Below are positions 8,825 to 17,415 of a DNA stretch of 64,000 nt, in pieces. Origin of the DNA: an uncultured Pelagibacteraceae bacterium (GTDB taxonomy: Bacteria > Pseudomonadota > Alphaproteobacteria > Pelagibacterales > Pelagibacteraceae); the NCBI GenBank assembly GCA_902524535.1, contig CABZDR010000005.1:1-64000 (forward strand). The letters are read 5' to 3'. The notes beneath the pieces are model-generated. The model did not search any database, had not been told where the DNA came from, and saw only the letters and a program-made list of their open reading frames with translations. The position numbers were made by a program, and so were the translations under genes. Positions within the stretch are counted from its first letter, which is position 1. Each line of letters begins with the position of its first letter.

Positions 8825-9439
8825 CTAAATCAAGTCTTTAACTATATTTATAATTAATTTTTCATTAGATTTTATTTCTAAATTTGAGTTAACAATGAAA
8901 TATTTTTTTGGTTTTTTTTGAGCCATCTTAATAAAACCTTTTTGGACTTTTTTGTAAAAATTATTATCAAATTTATCATATCTATTTAATTTTTTTCTTT
9001 TTCTCAGTCTTTTTATCATATTTTTTTCACTTACTACGTTTAGAAAAGTAAAATCAACTTTTAGTCCGTCTAAAATAAATTTGTTTACGTTGTTGATAAA
9101 ATTAAGATCTAATCCCATTCCGTAATGTTGGTATGCAAGGGTCGAATCTATAAATCTATCAATCAAAATTATTTTTTTTTTATAATTTTTCTTGAGAATT
9201 GAAATATTCTCATTTCTTGCAGCTATATATAACAATAAATCTGTTTTTGGTTGAAATTTTGTTTTTTTACTTAAGATTAACTTTCTTATTTTTTCAGAAT
9301 TCGCGTTACCGCCTGGCTCTCTTAAAAATAAAAAATCAACTTTCTTTTTTTTTAGAAAGTTTACAATTTTTTTAATATGGTGAGATTTACCAGATCCCTC
9401 TATGCCTTCAAAAACTATAATTGGTTTTTTAGACATCAC
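8825..9439 (-). CDS. tmk: Thymidylate kinase
   Basis: Phosphorylates dTMP to dTDP. The 204-residue protein has the P-loop VFEGIEGSGKSHHI near 9-22, FLREPGG near 40-46, the DR-type substrate motif LIDRFIDSTLAYQ near 92, and a lysine/arginine-rich lid RLRKRKKLNRYD. Two adjacent ATG codons exist at its start; either is possible. It lies two bases upstream of holB and overlaps the carboxypeptidase gene by 11 bases. Confidence 0.95.
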   Translation of the reverse strand: MMSKKPIIVFEGIEGSGKSHHIKKIVNFLKKKKVDFLFLREPGGNANSEKIRKLILSKKTKFQPKTDLLLYIAARNENISILKKNYKKKIILIDRFIDSTLAYQHYGMGLDLNFINNVNKFILDGLKVDFTFLNVVSEKNMIKRLRKRKKLNRYDKFDNNFYKKVQKGFIKMAQKKPKKYFIVNSNLEIKSNEKLIINIVKDLI

Positions 9440-10580
9440 CCCAAATCAAATAATTTAATGATCTAATTAATCTAGAGAAAATATTTAATCTTTTAATTTC
9501 CTCTTTTGCGTAAAGATCATACTCTCCTATAAGCTCATCATCATAAACCATTTTAAGTTTAGCGATAACTTGATCTTTTTTGATTGGAGCTTCGATTGGT
9601 CCATTATAATTTACTGATATTTTAAGACGATTTTTTCTGGCTTTTTTAATAGTTTTATAAATATTTTGATTTGAATAGACCTCAACACTATTTTTTTGAC
9701 CCAACCATACCTCTACCTCTGAAACTACTTGGTTAGCTTCTGTAATTTTTACTAAATCAAAATTTGTTAAACCGTAAGTTAGTATTTTTGTACTTTCTCT
9801 TGATCTTTGTTTTTTTGTATCAAAACCACTACCAACTGCAATTAGGCGTCTTCCATTTCTATTTATAGACGAAGCCAATGAATATTTTTCAACAGCTAGA
9901 TATCCTGTTTTAATTCCATCGGCACCAATATTTTTATAAAGAAGCGGATTTCTGTTACCCTGAGTTATTGGATCGCCGCCAGTCCTATCCCAGGTAAACT
10001 CTAATTCAGCAAAATATTCATAAAAATTTGGATGAGTTCTTATGAGATAATTAGACATAATTAGTATATCTCTAACTGTAGAATAATTATTTGGATCATT
10101 AATCCCCGAAGAGTTTGCAAAATTAGTATTCTCCATACCTAGTTCTTTTGCTTTAGATGTCATTAAAATAGCAAACTCTTCTTCAGTACCTGCTATACCT
10201 TCAGCTAATGTAACACATGCATCATTACCAGAAGCAACAATTATTCCTCTTAATAAATCTTCAACTGAAACCGTATCATTTACCATTATAAACATGGATG
10301 AGTATCCTGAAGTAGATAAACGCCAAGCTTTTTCAGAGACAATAAATTCATCATCTAAATTGATATCCCCAGATTTGATAAAATCAAAAGCTATTATAGC
10401 AGTCATTATTTTAGTCATCGAAGCAGGATATATAGAAATATCTGGCTCTTTTTCATACAAAATTTCACCTGAATAAAAATCTTGTAAAATTGCTGTTCGA
10501 GCTTTTGTTTGGAATTCACAAAATGCATTTGTTGTGAATAAAAATAAAAAAAACAAAATATGTGTAAACTTTTTAGTCAT
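9429..10580 (-). CDS. D-alanyl-D-alanine carboxypeptidase (PBP5/6 family)
   Basis: Low-molecular-mass penicillin-binding protein that trims the terminal D-Ala from peptidoglycan peptides. From the ATG at 10580 it has a signal peptide (FTHILFFLFLFTTNAFC), then the three S11 peptidase motifs: PASMTKIMTA (SxxK), VASGNDACV (SxN) and DGIKTGYL (KTG). A C-terminal PBP5-like beta domain and an amphipathic tail (FSRLIRSLNYLIW) for membrane association follow. I chose 10580 because a start at 10604 puts eight poorly hydrophobic residues before the signal peptide. The ATG overlaps the end of the rlpA-like gene, so translation is probably coupled. Confidence 0.94.
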   Translation of the reverse strand: MTKKFTHILFFLFLFTTNAFCEFQTKARTAILQDFYSGEILYEKEPDISIYPASMTKIMTAIIAFDFIKSGDINLDDEFIVSEKAWRLSTSGYSSMFIMVNDTVSVEDLLRGIIVASGNDACVTLAEGIAGTEEEFAILMTSKAKELGMENTNFANSSGINDPNNYSTVRDILIMSNYLIRTHPNFYEYFAELEFTWDRTGGDPITQGNRNPLLYKNIGADGIKTGYLAVEKYSLASSINRNGRRLIAVGSGFDTKKQRSRESTKILTYGLTNFDLVKITEANQVVSEVEVWLGQKNSVEVYSNQNIYKTIKKARKNRLKISVNYNGPIEAPIKKDQVIAKLKMVYDDELIGEYDLYAKEEIKRLNIFSRLIRSLNYLIWGDV

Positions 10581-11325
10581 GACGAATAATTTCAAGGTTT
10601 TCAAAATCTAGTATTGCTGCTTTATTATAAGAATTTTTTAAAGAATTTATATCATTAAAAGGACCTAAAATAACTCTAAAATTTGTTTTCGATAGAGGTA
10701 GTACTTTGTAGTTTTTAATTGAAGTTTCATTTTTAATCCTTTTAATCATTTCTTGTGCCGACTTTTCATAATAAAAATCAGCAATTTTTATTGAATATGA
10801 AAATTTTTTAGTCTTAATAGTTTTTTTCTTAGTTTTAACTTTACTTAGATCGTTTATCTCAATTCCATCAACTGGGGCTTTTTCAGCTATCTCTTTTTCC
10901 TCGTCCCAGGTTTTAGTTTTTTTTGCAATAAATGAAGAATTATTCGATATTAATGAAATTGATATGTAAGGTTCATCTAAATCAAGATCTAAATCTTCAG
11001 CAATTCTTTGAGATATAACTGAATTATAAAAATAAGGATAATTTGTCTTATTAGAAATAACTTTTGCTATAATTGTTTTATTATTCAACATATTGGTTAT
11101 TTTAACACTAGAATTTTTTTTTAAATTTTTTTGAAAAATCTGATATGAGCGATTGTCAATTTTCTTATCAACAATTTTATCTTTATAATATTTATCTTCA
11201 AAAACTAAAGTAAAACCTTTATTTGAAAAATTTTCAATTGTTGCAAATTTTTTTAAATTAACGTTGTTTGAGCAATTACTTAGAAATAATATAATAAAAA
11301 AAATTAGATAATATTTAAAGTTCAT
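10573..11325 (-). CDS. rlpA: RlpA-like lipoprotein with C-terminal SPOR domain
   Basis: A 250-residue lipoprotein: signal segment plus lipobox FLSNC (Cys at about 18), a double-psi beta-barrel region (about 35-135) and a C-terminal SPOR domain (about 175-248; YSIKIADFYYEKSAQEMIKRI ends in VILGPFND). RlpA proteins are septal lytic transglycosylases acting on stripped glycan, and SPOR binds that glycan at the division site. The RlpA region here is divergent and I cannot place the catalytic Asp with confidence, so enzymatic activity is uncertain. It lies between the transglycosylase and carboxypeptidase genes in a cell-wall run. Confidence 0.78.
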   Translation of the reverse strand: MNFKYYLIFFIILFLSNCSNNVNLKKFATIENFSNKGFTLVFEDKYYKDKIVDKKIDNRSYQIFQKNLKKNSSVKITNMLNNKTIIAKVISNKTNYPYFYNSVISQRIAEDLDLDLDEPYISISLISNNSSFIAKKTKTWDEEKEIAEKAPVDGIEINDLSKVKTKKKTIKTKKFSYSIKIADFYYEKSAQEMIKRIKNETSIKNYKVLPLSKTNFRVILGPFNDINSLKNSYNKAAILDFENLEIIRHD

Positions 11326-12316
11326 CTTTAAATTTGTCCTTTAATGTACATACAGCTAGACTAAACCTTAAAGATCTATTCCATTTAAGAATAACTTCGT
11401 AGTTATCATAGATAATATAAGCGGGTGTGAGTTTTTCAGCATTTTTAACAATGTCTTTATCTGGAGTTACTATGGCAACTTTATAATTAGAATTTAAGTT
11501 GTCAGGCAAGTTTTCATCATCAATATATTTCATAAAAAAACTTAATCTTTTTTTATTTCTAATATTTTTTGCAGATGTATTTAAATATTTATTTGGAATG
11601 TTATTTTTAAGCACTACTTTATAAAAACACGGTCTTTCTGGCCTCCAACCTATTTTTGATAAATAATTAGCCGCAGATGCAAATGCATCTATGTTATTTT
11701 TCAAATTTATTTCCTTGTTATTGTTATAATCAATTGCATAATTATCAATAGTGCTTGGCATAAATTGAAAAAATCCAAAAGCCCCTGCCCATGATCCATA
11801 TAAACTTTTATAATCAACTTTTTTAGTTTCTATTAACTTTAAAAGAGTGATTAGTTCATTTGTAAAAAACTCAGATCTTCTTTTATCAAAACTTAGTGTT
11901 GCAAGAGACGAAAGTATATCCATTTTTCCAACATAATTACCAAAATTTGTTTCGATACCCATCAAAGCTAACATTAATTCTTTTTCAACTTTGAATTCTT
12001 TTTCTATTTTGTTTATCAATTCCTTGTTCTGCTCATATAGTTCTAGACCTTGTTTCAATTTTTTTAATGAAGCTCTTTTGCTAATATATGTTTTTGTATC
12101 TTCATAAAATTCAGGTTGATATCTATCGTATTTAATTACATTTGGTAAATATCTGGTGTTTTCAATTGCCAAATTAAAAGTTTCTTCTGATATATTTTCA
12201 GATAACGCTACTTTTTTGAAATTTTTTTTCCAATTTTCAAATTCTGTATTGATATCAGCATAAGTTAAATTACAAAAAAGTATACTTATGAATAATAATA
12301 TTTTAATTATTCTCAT
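11315..12316 (-). CDS. Lytic murein transglycosylase (MltB family)
   Basis: Cleaves the glycan strands of peptidoglycan with anhydro-muramyl ends. The 333-residue protein has a signal peptide (IKILLFISILFCNLTYA) without a lipobox cysteine at the expected place, then an SLT_2 domain. The catalytic Glu lies in LMGIETNFGNYVG (near 117), followed by GSWAGAFGFFQFMPST near 168, typical of MltB. The C-terminal part (WNRSLRFSLAVCTL) matches the family end. It overlaps both neighbours by 11-14 bases. Confidence 0.92.
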   Translation of the reverse strand: MRIIKILLFISILFCNLTYADINTEFENWKKNFKKVALSENISEETFNLAIENTRYLPNVIKYDRYQPEFYEDTKTYISKRASLKKLKQGLELYEQNKELINKIEKEFKVEKELMLALMGIETNFGNYVGKMDILSSLATLSFDKRRSEFFTNELITLLKLIETKKVDYKSLYGSWAGAFGFFQFMPSTIDNYAIDYNNNKEINLKNNIDAFASAANYLSKIGWRPERPCFYKVVLKNNIPNKYLNTSAKNIRNKKRLSFFMKYIDDENLPDNLNSNYKVAIVTPDKDIVKNAEKLTPAYIIYDNYEVILKWNRSLRFSLAVCTLKDKFKDEL

Positions 12317-13181
12317 ATAAGTCTTTTAAATATATAATTACAGCTATCCATATAATAATAAAACTAATAAATTTTACTAAAGAAAAACTCTCATTGTAAT
12401 AAAAATAGCCCATAATGAACTGAAGAGTTGGCGTTATGTAGAATATCATGCCTGTTGGCCCTAACCCTATTAACTCAACACCTCTAACATAAAGAAATAA
12501 AGGAATTACTGTCATTGGCCCTGCAAGGATTAAAAATAAACTTAGACCAGGATTTGATAGATTAAAATCATTTAAACCATTTTTATATATTAGATAAAAC
12601 GCAATTATAGCAAATGGAAAAATAAAAAAACTCTCAATTAAAAGTCCAATATCAGTATCTACATTAATTTTTTTTCTTACAAGATTATAAAAAGCCCAAC
12701 TAAAAGCTACTATCAAACCAACCCATGGTAGACTTTTTAAATTAAAAAAAATTATAAATAAAATTGAAATAATGACCAAAATTACAGAAAAAATTCTTTT
12801 TTTATTTAATTTTTCTTTAAAAAATATTTTACCTAATAAAACACTAATAATTGGCATTATGAAATATCCAAAACTTGCATCTATTATTCTTTCAGTCGCG
12901 ACAGCATATATCCAAATAGCCCAATTAATAAAAATTAGAGCTCCTGAGATAAATAAGTAGATCAAATTTTTTTTAATAATTGCAATTTTAAAAAATATTT
13001 TCCATTTCGATATAAATGTTGTAGTTAAAATTAACATCAAAGTGGTCCACAAACATCTATGAACCACTAATTCTATGTGACCAATAAAAGATACATACTC
13101 AAAGTAAATTACTCCAATAAAACCCCACCAAAAAGATCCTAATGAAGTTAATAATAAACCTTTGTTAAAATCTTTATTCAT
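12303..13181 (-). CDS. rarD: RarD-like EamA-family permease
   Basis: An inner-membrane protein of the drug/metabolite transporter superfamily, 292 residues with about ten hydrophobic helices in two EamA repeats. The RarD-type hallmarks are the start KGLLLTSLGSFWWGF, VHRCLWTTL near 41, NWAIWIYAV near 85, GYFIMPIISVLLG near 105, and AFSWAFYNLVRKK near 163. The physiological substrate of RarD proteins is not established. It is the promoter-proximal gene of the minus-strand run ending at 4838, and it faces the tRNA-Ser gene. Confidence 0.88.
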   Translation of the reverse strand: MNKDFNKGLLLTSLGSFWWGFIGVIYFEYVSFIGHIELVVHRCLWTTLMLILTTTFISKWKIFFKIAIIKKNLIYLFISGALIFINWAIWIYAVATERIIDASFGYFIMPIISVLLGKIFFKEKLNKKRIFSVILVIISILFIIFFNLKSLPWVGLIVAFSWAFYNLVRKKINVDTDIGLLIESFFIFPFAIIAFYLIYKNGLNDFNLSNPGLSLFLILAGPMTVIPLFLYVRGVELIGLGPTGMIFYITPTLQFIMGYFYYNESFSLVKFISFIIIWIAVIIYLKDLYENN

Positions 13182-13268
13182 AGAATTTTATAGAATTAAA
13201 TAATACTTAAGGTAAATAGACTATTTTATGGTTGAATTATATATTTTTAATAATAAAACCTTGCTCAC

Positions 13269-13358
13269 GGAGAGATGGCTGAGCGGTTGAAAGCACCGGT
13301 CTTGAAAACCGGCAAAGGGGCAACTCTTTCCTGGGTTCGAATCCCAGTCTCTCCGCCA
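13269..13358 (+). tRNA. tRNA-Ser (anticodon TGA)
   Basis: A 90-base class II tRNA: acceptor GGAGAGA/TCTCTCC with discriminator G and encoded CCA, anticodon arm CCGGT-CTTGAAA-ACCGG giving TGA, a long variable arm around AAAGGGGCAACTCTTT, and T arm CTGGG-TTCGAAT-CCCAG. It converges on sdhE with a spacer of three bases. Confidence 0.96.
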
Positions 13359-13361
13359 TTC

Positions 13362-13628
13362 TTAATCAACCACATATTTAAATTTTTTAAATAAAGAATT
13401 AACATTATTTTCCTCAAATTCTATATTTGTATTCAATCCTTTATAAAAATTGAATAGATCTTCGTCCTCAAAATTTAGGAGCTTTTGTAAATCTAGTAGA
13501 TCCTTCTCATTTAATTGATTAATATAAGTATTTGTGAATGCTCCTAGTAATTTATCCATTTCTTTTGTGCCACGATAATTTGATCTATAGATAATTTTTT
13601 TTTTTAATTGTTCTATGTCAGAATTCAT
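13362..13628 (-). CDS. sdhE: SdhE-like FAD assembly factor
   Basis: An 88-residue protein of the SdhE/SDH5 (DUF339) family, which promotes covalent attachment of FAD to succinate dehydrogenase. The signature YRSNYRGTKEMDKLLG (RGxxE motif) is at about 14-29, followed by a helical acidic C-terminal half ending in FEDEDLFNFYKG. I chose the ATG at 13628; the longer reading from 13667 would overlap the start of divergent recG. Divergent pairing of sdhE and recG, here with 22 bases between starts, is common in alphaproteobacteria. Confidence 0.92.
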   Translation of the reverse strand: MNSDIEQLKKKIIYRSNYRGTKEMDKLLGAFTNTYINQLNEKDLLDLQKLLNFEDEDLFNFYKGLNTNIEFEENNVNSLFKKFKYVVD

Positions 13629-13650
13629 AATTAGAATATATAAGTTGTAA

Positions 13651-15702
13651 ATGTATAATAAAAGCAATTATCAATATCTGTTAAAAGATTTATCAACTTT
13701 AAAAGGAGTTGGTGCTAAAACGTCTCAAATTTTAAAAAAAAAAAAAATAAATAGTATTTTTGATCTATTATGGAAACTACCTAAATCATTTACAGATCGA
13801 ACTCTATCTTCAAAAGTTAAAGATTTGAAAATAGGTGAAAATCAAACAATAACAATTTTGCCAAAAAAGTATTTATTTCCCAGAGTAAGAAATCTACCAA
13901 ACAGGGTTGTTTGCTCGGATGATACTGGAGAATTGGACTGTGTTTTTTTTAACAGTTATGAAGGATATATAAAAAAGATCCTGCCTTTAGGTAAAGAGGT
14001 TACAATAAATGGAAAAATTGGAACATTTAAAAATAAATACCAAATAACCAACCCAAAATACATCTCAGAAGACTCTTCGTTAATAAAACAAAAACATAAC
14101 AAATATGCATTATCAGATGGTATTTCAGAGAAAGTTTACAACAGAATAATAAATCAAATAATTGAAACACTCCCAATCTTAGATGAGTGGCATTCCAGGG
14201 ACATATTAGCTAAATTTGATTATATAAGCTGGAACGCATCAATAAGAGAGTTACACAAACCAGAAAATATTGGAAAGTATAAAAAAAACTTTTATCAAAG
14301 ACTTGCTTATGATGAAATTTTTTCAACATTTTTAGTTAATTCAGAAATAAGAAAAAAAATTAAGAAGAATAAAAAAAAAAATAAAATTTTGCATTTAAAT
14401 AAACAAAATAAAATTATAAACAAACTTGATTTTTCATTAACTAAAGATCAATTAAAATCATTGGGAGAAATCAATCAAGATTTATGTTCATCAACCAAGA
14501 TGTTTAGACTTTTACAAGGTGATGTTGGAAGTGGAAAAACAATTGTTTCTCTTTTAGCGGCATATAACACTGTTAATTCAGGTTTTCAAGTTGCAGTAAT
14601 GACTCCAACTGAGATTTTAGCAAGACAACATTTTAATCTTGCAAAGAAAATTTTTGCTAACGAATTAAATATTGCTCTAATTTCTGGAAAAACTGAATAC
14701 AAAGAAAAAAAAGATATACTTAGTAAACTTTTACAAAATAAAATTGATATCATCTTTGGTACACATGCAATATTTCAAAAAAAGGTAATCTTTAAAAATC
14801 TTGGATTGATAATCATTGATGAACAACACAAATTTGGTGTGAGTCAAAGAAAACGTTTATCTGATAAGGGAGGAAAAGATTGCGATATATTACTGATGAC
14901 TGCTACGCCAATACCTAGAACTTTAACAATGACTATTTTTGGTGATATGGACATTTCTATAATAAAAGAAAAACCTAAATCAAGAAAATCTATCAAAACT
15001 TATAGTAAATTAGAAAATAAGATAGATGATGTCATAAAGTTTGTACAAAAAGAAATTAGTCTTGGAAATCAAATATTTTGGGTTTGCCCGCTAATAGAGG
15101 AGTCTAAGAGAATTGATCATACTTCAGCTATTAAAAAATTCGAATACTTAAAAAAATTGTTTCCAAAACAAGTTTTATTACTACATGGAAAGACCACTAT
15201 CGATGAAAAAGAAAATATTTTAAATAGTTTTTTAAAAAATGAATTTAAAATATTAGTGTCAACTACAATCATAGAAGTTGGTATAGATTTTCCTAATGCT
15301 AGTGTAATAATCATAGAAAATGCAAATAAGTTCGGGTTGTCTCAATTGCACCAACTAAGAGGACGTGTGGGCAGAGGTTCTAAAGCGTCTTCATGTATTT
15401 TGATGTTTAAATCAAATTTAAGTGAGAATGCAAAAAAAAGAATTAATATTTTGAAAGAATCTAATGATGGTTTCATAATTTCAGAAGCAGATATGGTTAT
15501 AAGAGGTTTTGGAGATTTATTGGGTTTTAAACAGAGTGGTATTAAAAATTTTAAACTAGCTGATCCAATTCATAATAAAGATCTTTTTTTATTAGCTGAA
15601 AAAGAGATTAAAAGAATTGAAAAATCAAACGAAGATATAAAAAGATTTAAACCACTCATTAAACTTTATGATAGAGCTGATATTATAAATGATATTGCTT
15701 AA
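13651..15702 (+). CDS. recG: ATP-dependent DNA helicase RecG
   Basis: Branch-migrating helicase that reverses stalled forks, 683 residues. The N-terminal wedge domain starts with a helix-hairpin element (LKGVGAKTSQILKK) and the OB-fold follows. Helicase motifs are clear: motif I GDVGSGKT at about 290, IIDEQHKFGVSQR at about 388, TATPIPRT near 420, and motif VI QLRGRVGRG near 570. The start at 13651 leaves 22 bases to divergent sdhE. Its TAA is interlocked with the stop of the converging DUF502 gene in a shared TTAA. Confidence 0.97.
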   Translation: MYNKSNYQYLLKDLSTLKGVGAKTSQILKKKKINSIFDLLWKLPKSFTDRTLSSKVKDLKIGENQTITILPKKYLFPRVRNLPNRVVCSDDTGELDCVFFNSYEGYIKKILPLGKEVTINGKIGTFKNKYQITNPKYISEDSSLIKQKHNKYALSDGISEKVYNRIINQIIETLPILDEWHSRDILAKFDYISWNASIRELHKPENIGKYKKNFYQRLAYDEIFSTFLVNSEIRKKIKKNKKKNKILHLNKQNKIINKLDFSLTKDQLKSLGEINQDLCSSTKMFRLLQGDVGSGKTIVSLLAAYNTVNSGFQVAVMTPTEILARQHFNLAKKIFANELNIALISGKTEYKEKKDILSKLLQNKIDIIFGTHAIFQKKVIFKNLGLIIIDEQHKFGVSQRKRLSDKGGKDCDILLMTATPIPRTLTMTIFGDMDISIIKEKPKSRKSIKTYSKLENKIDDVIKFVQKEISLGNQIFWVCPLIEESKRIDHTSAIKKFEYLKKLFPKQVLLLHGKTTIDEKENILNSFLKNEFKILVSTTIIEVGIDFPNASVIIIENANKFGLSQLHQLRGRVGRGSKASSCILMFKSNLSENAKKRINILKESNDGFIISEADMVIRGFGDLLGFKQSGIKNFKLADPIHNKDLFLLAEKEIKRIEKSNEDIKRFKPLIKLYDRADIINDIA

Positions 15703-16316
15703 TTCTTACCAGTAGAAGTACCTGCAGATACAATAAATTTAGATGCTTCTTCAAAAGTCATATCTAAATAGATTACTTCATCTAGTGGAAACATAAGTAA
15801 AAAACCACTTGTAGGATTAGGAGTCGTTGGAACAAAGACGCTTATTAGTTTTTGATTAGTTTTTTGAGCCATCTCACCTTTATTTTCTTTTGTTGCAAAA
15901 CCAACTGCCCAAACTCCTTTTCTTGGATATTGAATTAATACAACACTTTTCTTGTCATTCTTGCTATTAGAGAACGTTTCAGTCATTTGTAGAATAGCAG
16001 AATAAATTGTTCTTAAGAAAGGTATTCGTTTAAATAGATCATCAATTAACTTTAAAATTTTTTTACCTAAAAAAGATAATGATAATCCACCAACAATTGT
16101 GATGATGACTACAGATATTAAAATTTCAAGTCCTGGAACGGCATAAGGAAGATAGTTATTTGGATTGATGTTCTCAGGTATAATTTTAGATGAAATTCCA
16201 ATGAAAAATTTTGTGAGATATAAAGTAATTCCAATCGGAATTAATACAACAACTCCTGTAATAAAGTAATTTCTTAAAACAAGTGTTAATGATCTTTTTT
16301 TTTTATTTTTAGTCAT
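15699..16316 (-). CDS. DUF502 family membrane protein
   Basis: A 205-residue inner-membrane protein with two helices (about 17-37 and 58-82) and the DUF502 signatures VVVLIPIGITLYL near the N terminus, FKRIPFLRTIYSAI near 97, YPRKGVWAVGFAT near 130 and FVPTTPNPTSGFLLM near 160. The molecular function is unknown; some relatives are linked to envelope integrity. It is commonly adjacent to recG in alphaproteobacteria. Stop codons of the two genes overlap within TTAA at 15699-15702. Confidence 0.88.
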   Translation of the reverse strand: MTKNKKKRSLTLVLRNYFITGVVVLIPIGITLYLTKFFIGISSKIIPENINPNNYLPYAVPGLEILISVVIITIVGGLSLSFLGKKILKLIDDLFKRIPFLRTIYSAILQMTETFSNSKNDKKSVVLIQYPRKGVWAVGFATKENKGEMAQKTNQKLISVFVPTTPNPTSGFLLMFPLDEVIYLDMTFEEASKFIVSAGTSTGKN

Positions 16317-16320
16317 AATT

Positions 16321-16398
16321 TTATCTAAAACTTGAATATATTACGAAAGAAATTGCTACTATGAAAAGTATTAATAATATTTTATTATTTAGATTCAT
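16321..16398 (-). CDS. Possible 25-residue hydrophobic micro-ORF
   Basis: The reverse strand between DUF502 and the divergent M48 gene encodes a 25-residue peptide starting at an ATG at 16398 (MNLNNKILLILFIVAISFVI) and ending with a TAA at 16321, a few bases before the DUF502 ATG. It is a single predicted transmembrane helix with a short polar N terminus. There is no Shine-Dalgarno sequence, and AT-rich spacers easily give such ORFs, so this may be chance. The placement, almost filling the spacer and abutting DUF502 on the same strand, is the only positive argument. Confidence 0.22.
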   Translation of the reverse strand: MNLNNKILLILFIVAISFVIYSSFR

Positions 16399-16428
16399 TA
16401 GTTAATATAATATCAATGTATTTATAAA

Positions 16429-17256
16429 ATGAATAGAAGAAAATTTTTGTCATATCTTGGTTGTAGTTGTGGAGGGTTGCTTTTAAATTCTTGTTCTACT
16501 GCTCCTATCACAGAGAGAAAACAGCTCAAAATAATACCCGAAGCTAAACTAAATGCTCAGGCAGCTAAGATTTTTGAAAAAGTAAAAGAAAAAGAAAAGT
16601 TAAGTAAAGACACAAAGACACTTGATTTGATTAAAAATATTGGAAAAAAAATGGAGGATTCTATTAGTGAATATTTTTATATATCAAAACTTAACGACCC
16701 AACTCAAAATTTTGATTGGGAATACATTTTAATAGAAAATAAAAAAGTAAGAAATGCCTGGTGTATGCCTGGTGGTAAAATTGCAGTCTATACTGGAATG
16801 CTTGAAGTCACTAAAAATACAAATGGTTTGGCAGCGGTTATGGGTCATGAAATAGCTCATGCAGTTGCAAAACATTCTGTTGAAAGAGCTAGTAGAGGAG
16901 CAATTCTAAATACTGGAACACAATTATTAGATATTTTTACTGGAGGAAAGTTATCCCAAGTAAATAGAGCTACTGGAATGGATACAATAGGTTTGCTTTC
17001 TCAACTTGGCATAATGAACCCTTTTACAAGAAAACAAGAAAGTGAAGCGGATTATTTAGGAATGATTTTTTCTTCTCTGTCGGGTTATGATATAAGAGAG
17101 ACTACTAAAATTTGGGAAAGAATGAAAGAATTTAACAAAGGAAAGTCGCAACCGGAATTTTTAAGCACCCATCCATCTGCTGACAATCGAATTAAAAAAA
17201 TAAATGAGTGGACAAATAAGATTATTTTAGAATACCCACCAATAAAAATTTCCTAA
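16429..17256 (+). CDS. M48-family metalloprotease, Tat-type lipoprotein
   Basis: A 275-residue secreted zinc protease. The N terminus NRRKFLSYLG matches the twin-arginine consensus and is followed by a hydrophobic stretch and lipobox LLLNSC (Cys22), predicting a Tat-exported lipoprotein. The zinc site is GHEIAHAVAKH (H140, E141, H144), with the third ligand in QESEADYLGM (near 203). Relatives such as LoiP/BepA take part in outer-membrane quality control. No C-terminal TPR domain is present. Its likely export machinery, tatABC, lies at about 30-31 kb. Confidence 0.92.
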   Translation: MNRRKFLSYLGCSCGGLLLNSCSTAPITERKQLKIIPEAKLNAQAAKIFEKVKEKEKLSKDTKTLDLIKNIGKKMEDSISEYFYISKLNDPTQNFDWEYILIENKKVRNAWCMPGGKIAVYTGMLEVTKNTNGLAAVMGHEIAHAVAKHSVERASRGAILNTGTQLLDIFTGGKLSQVNRATGMDTIGLLSQLGIMNPFTRKQESEADYLGMIFSSLSGYDIRETTKIWERMKEFNKGKSQPEFLSTHPSADNRIKKINEWTNKIILEYPPIKIS

Positions 17257-17259
17257 AAA

Positions 17260-17335
<76 letters not shown>

Positions 17336-17415
17336 AAAATTTAAAGGATTGAAGCTTATATATAGATAAATTTATATATTTCAAATGACATTTTTGACAA
17401 ATTTTTTAGCAAAAT

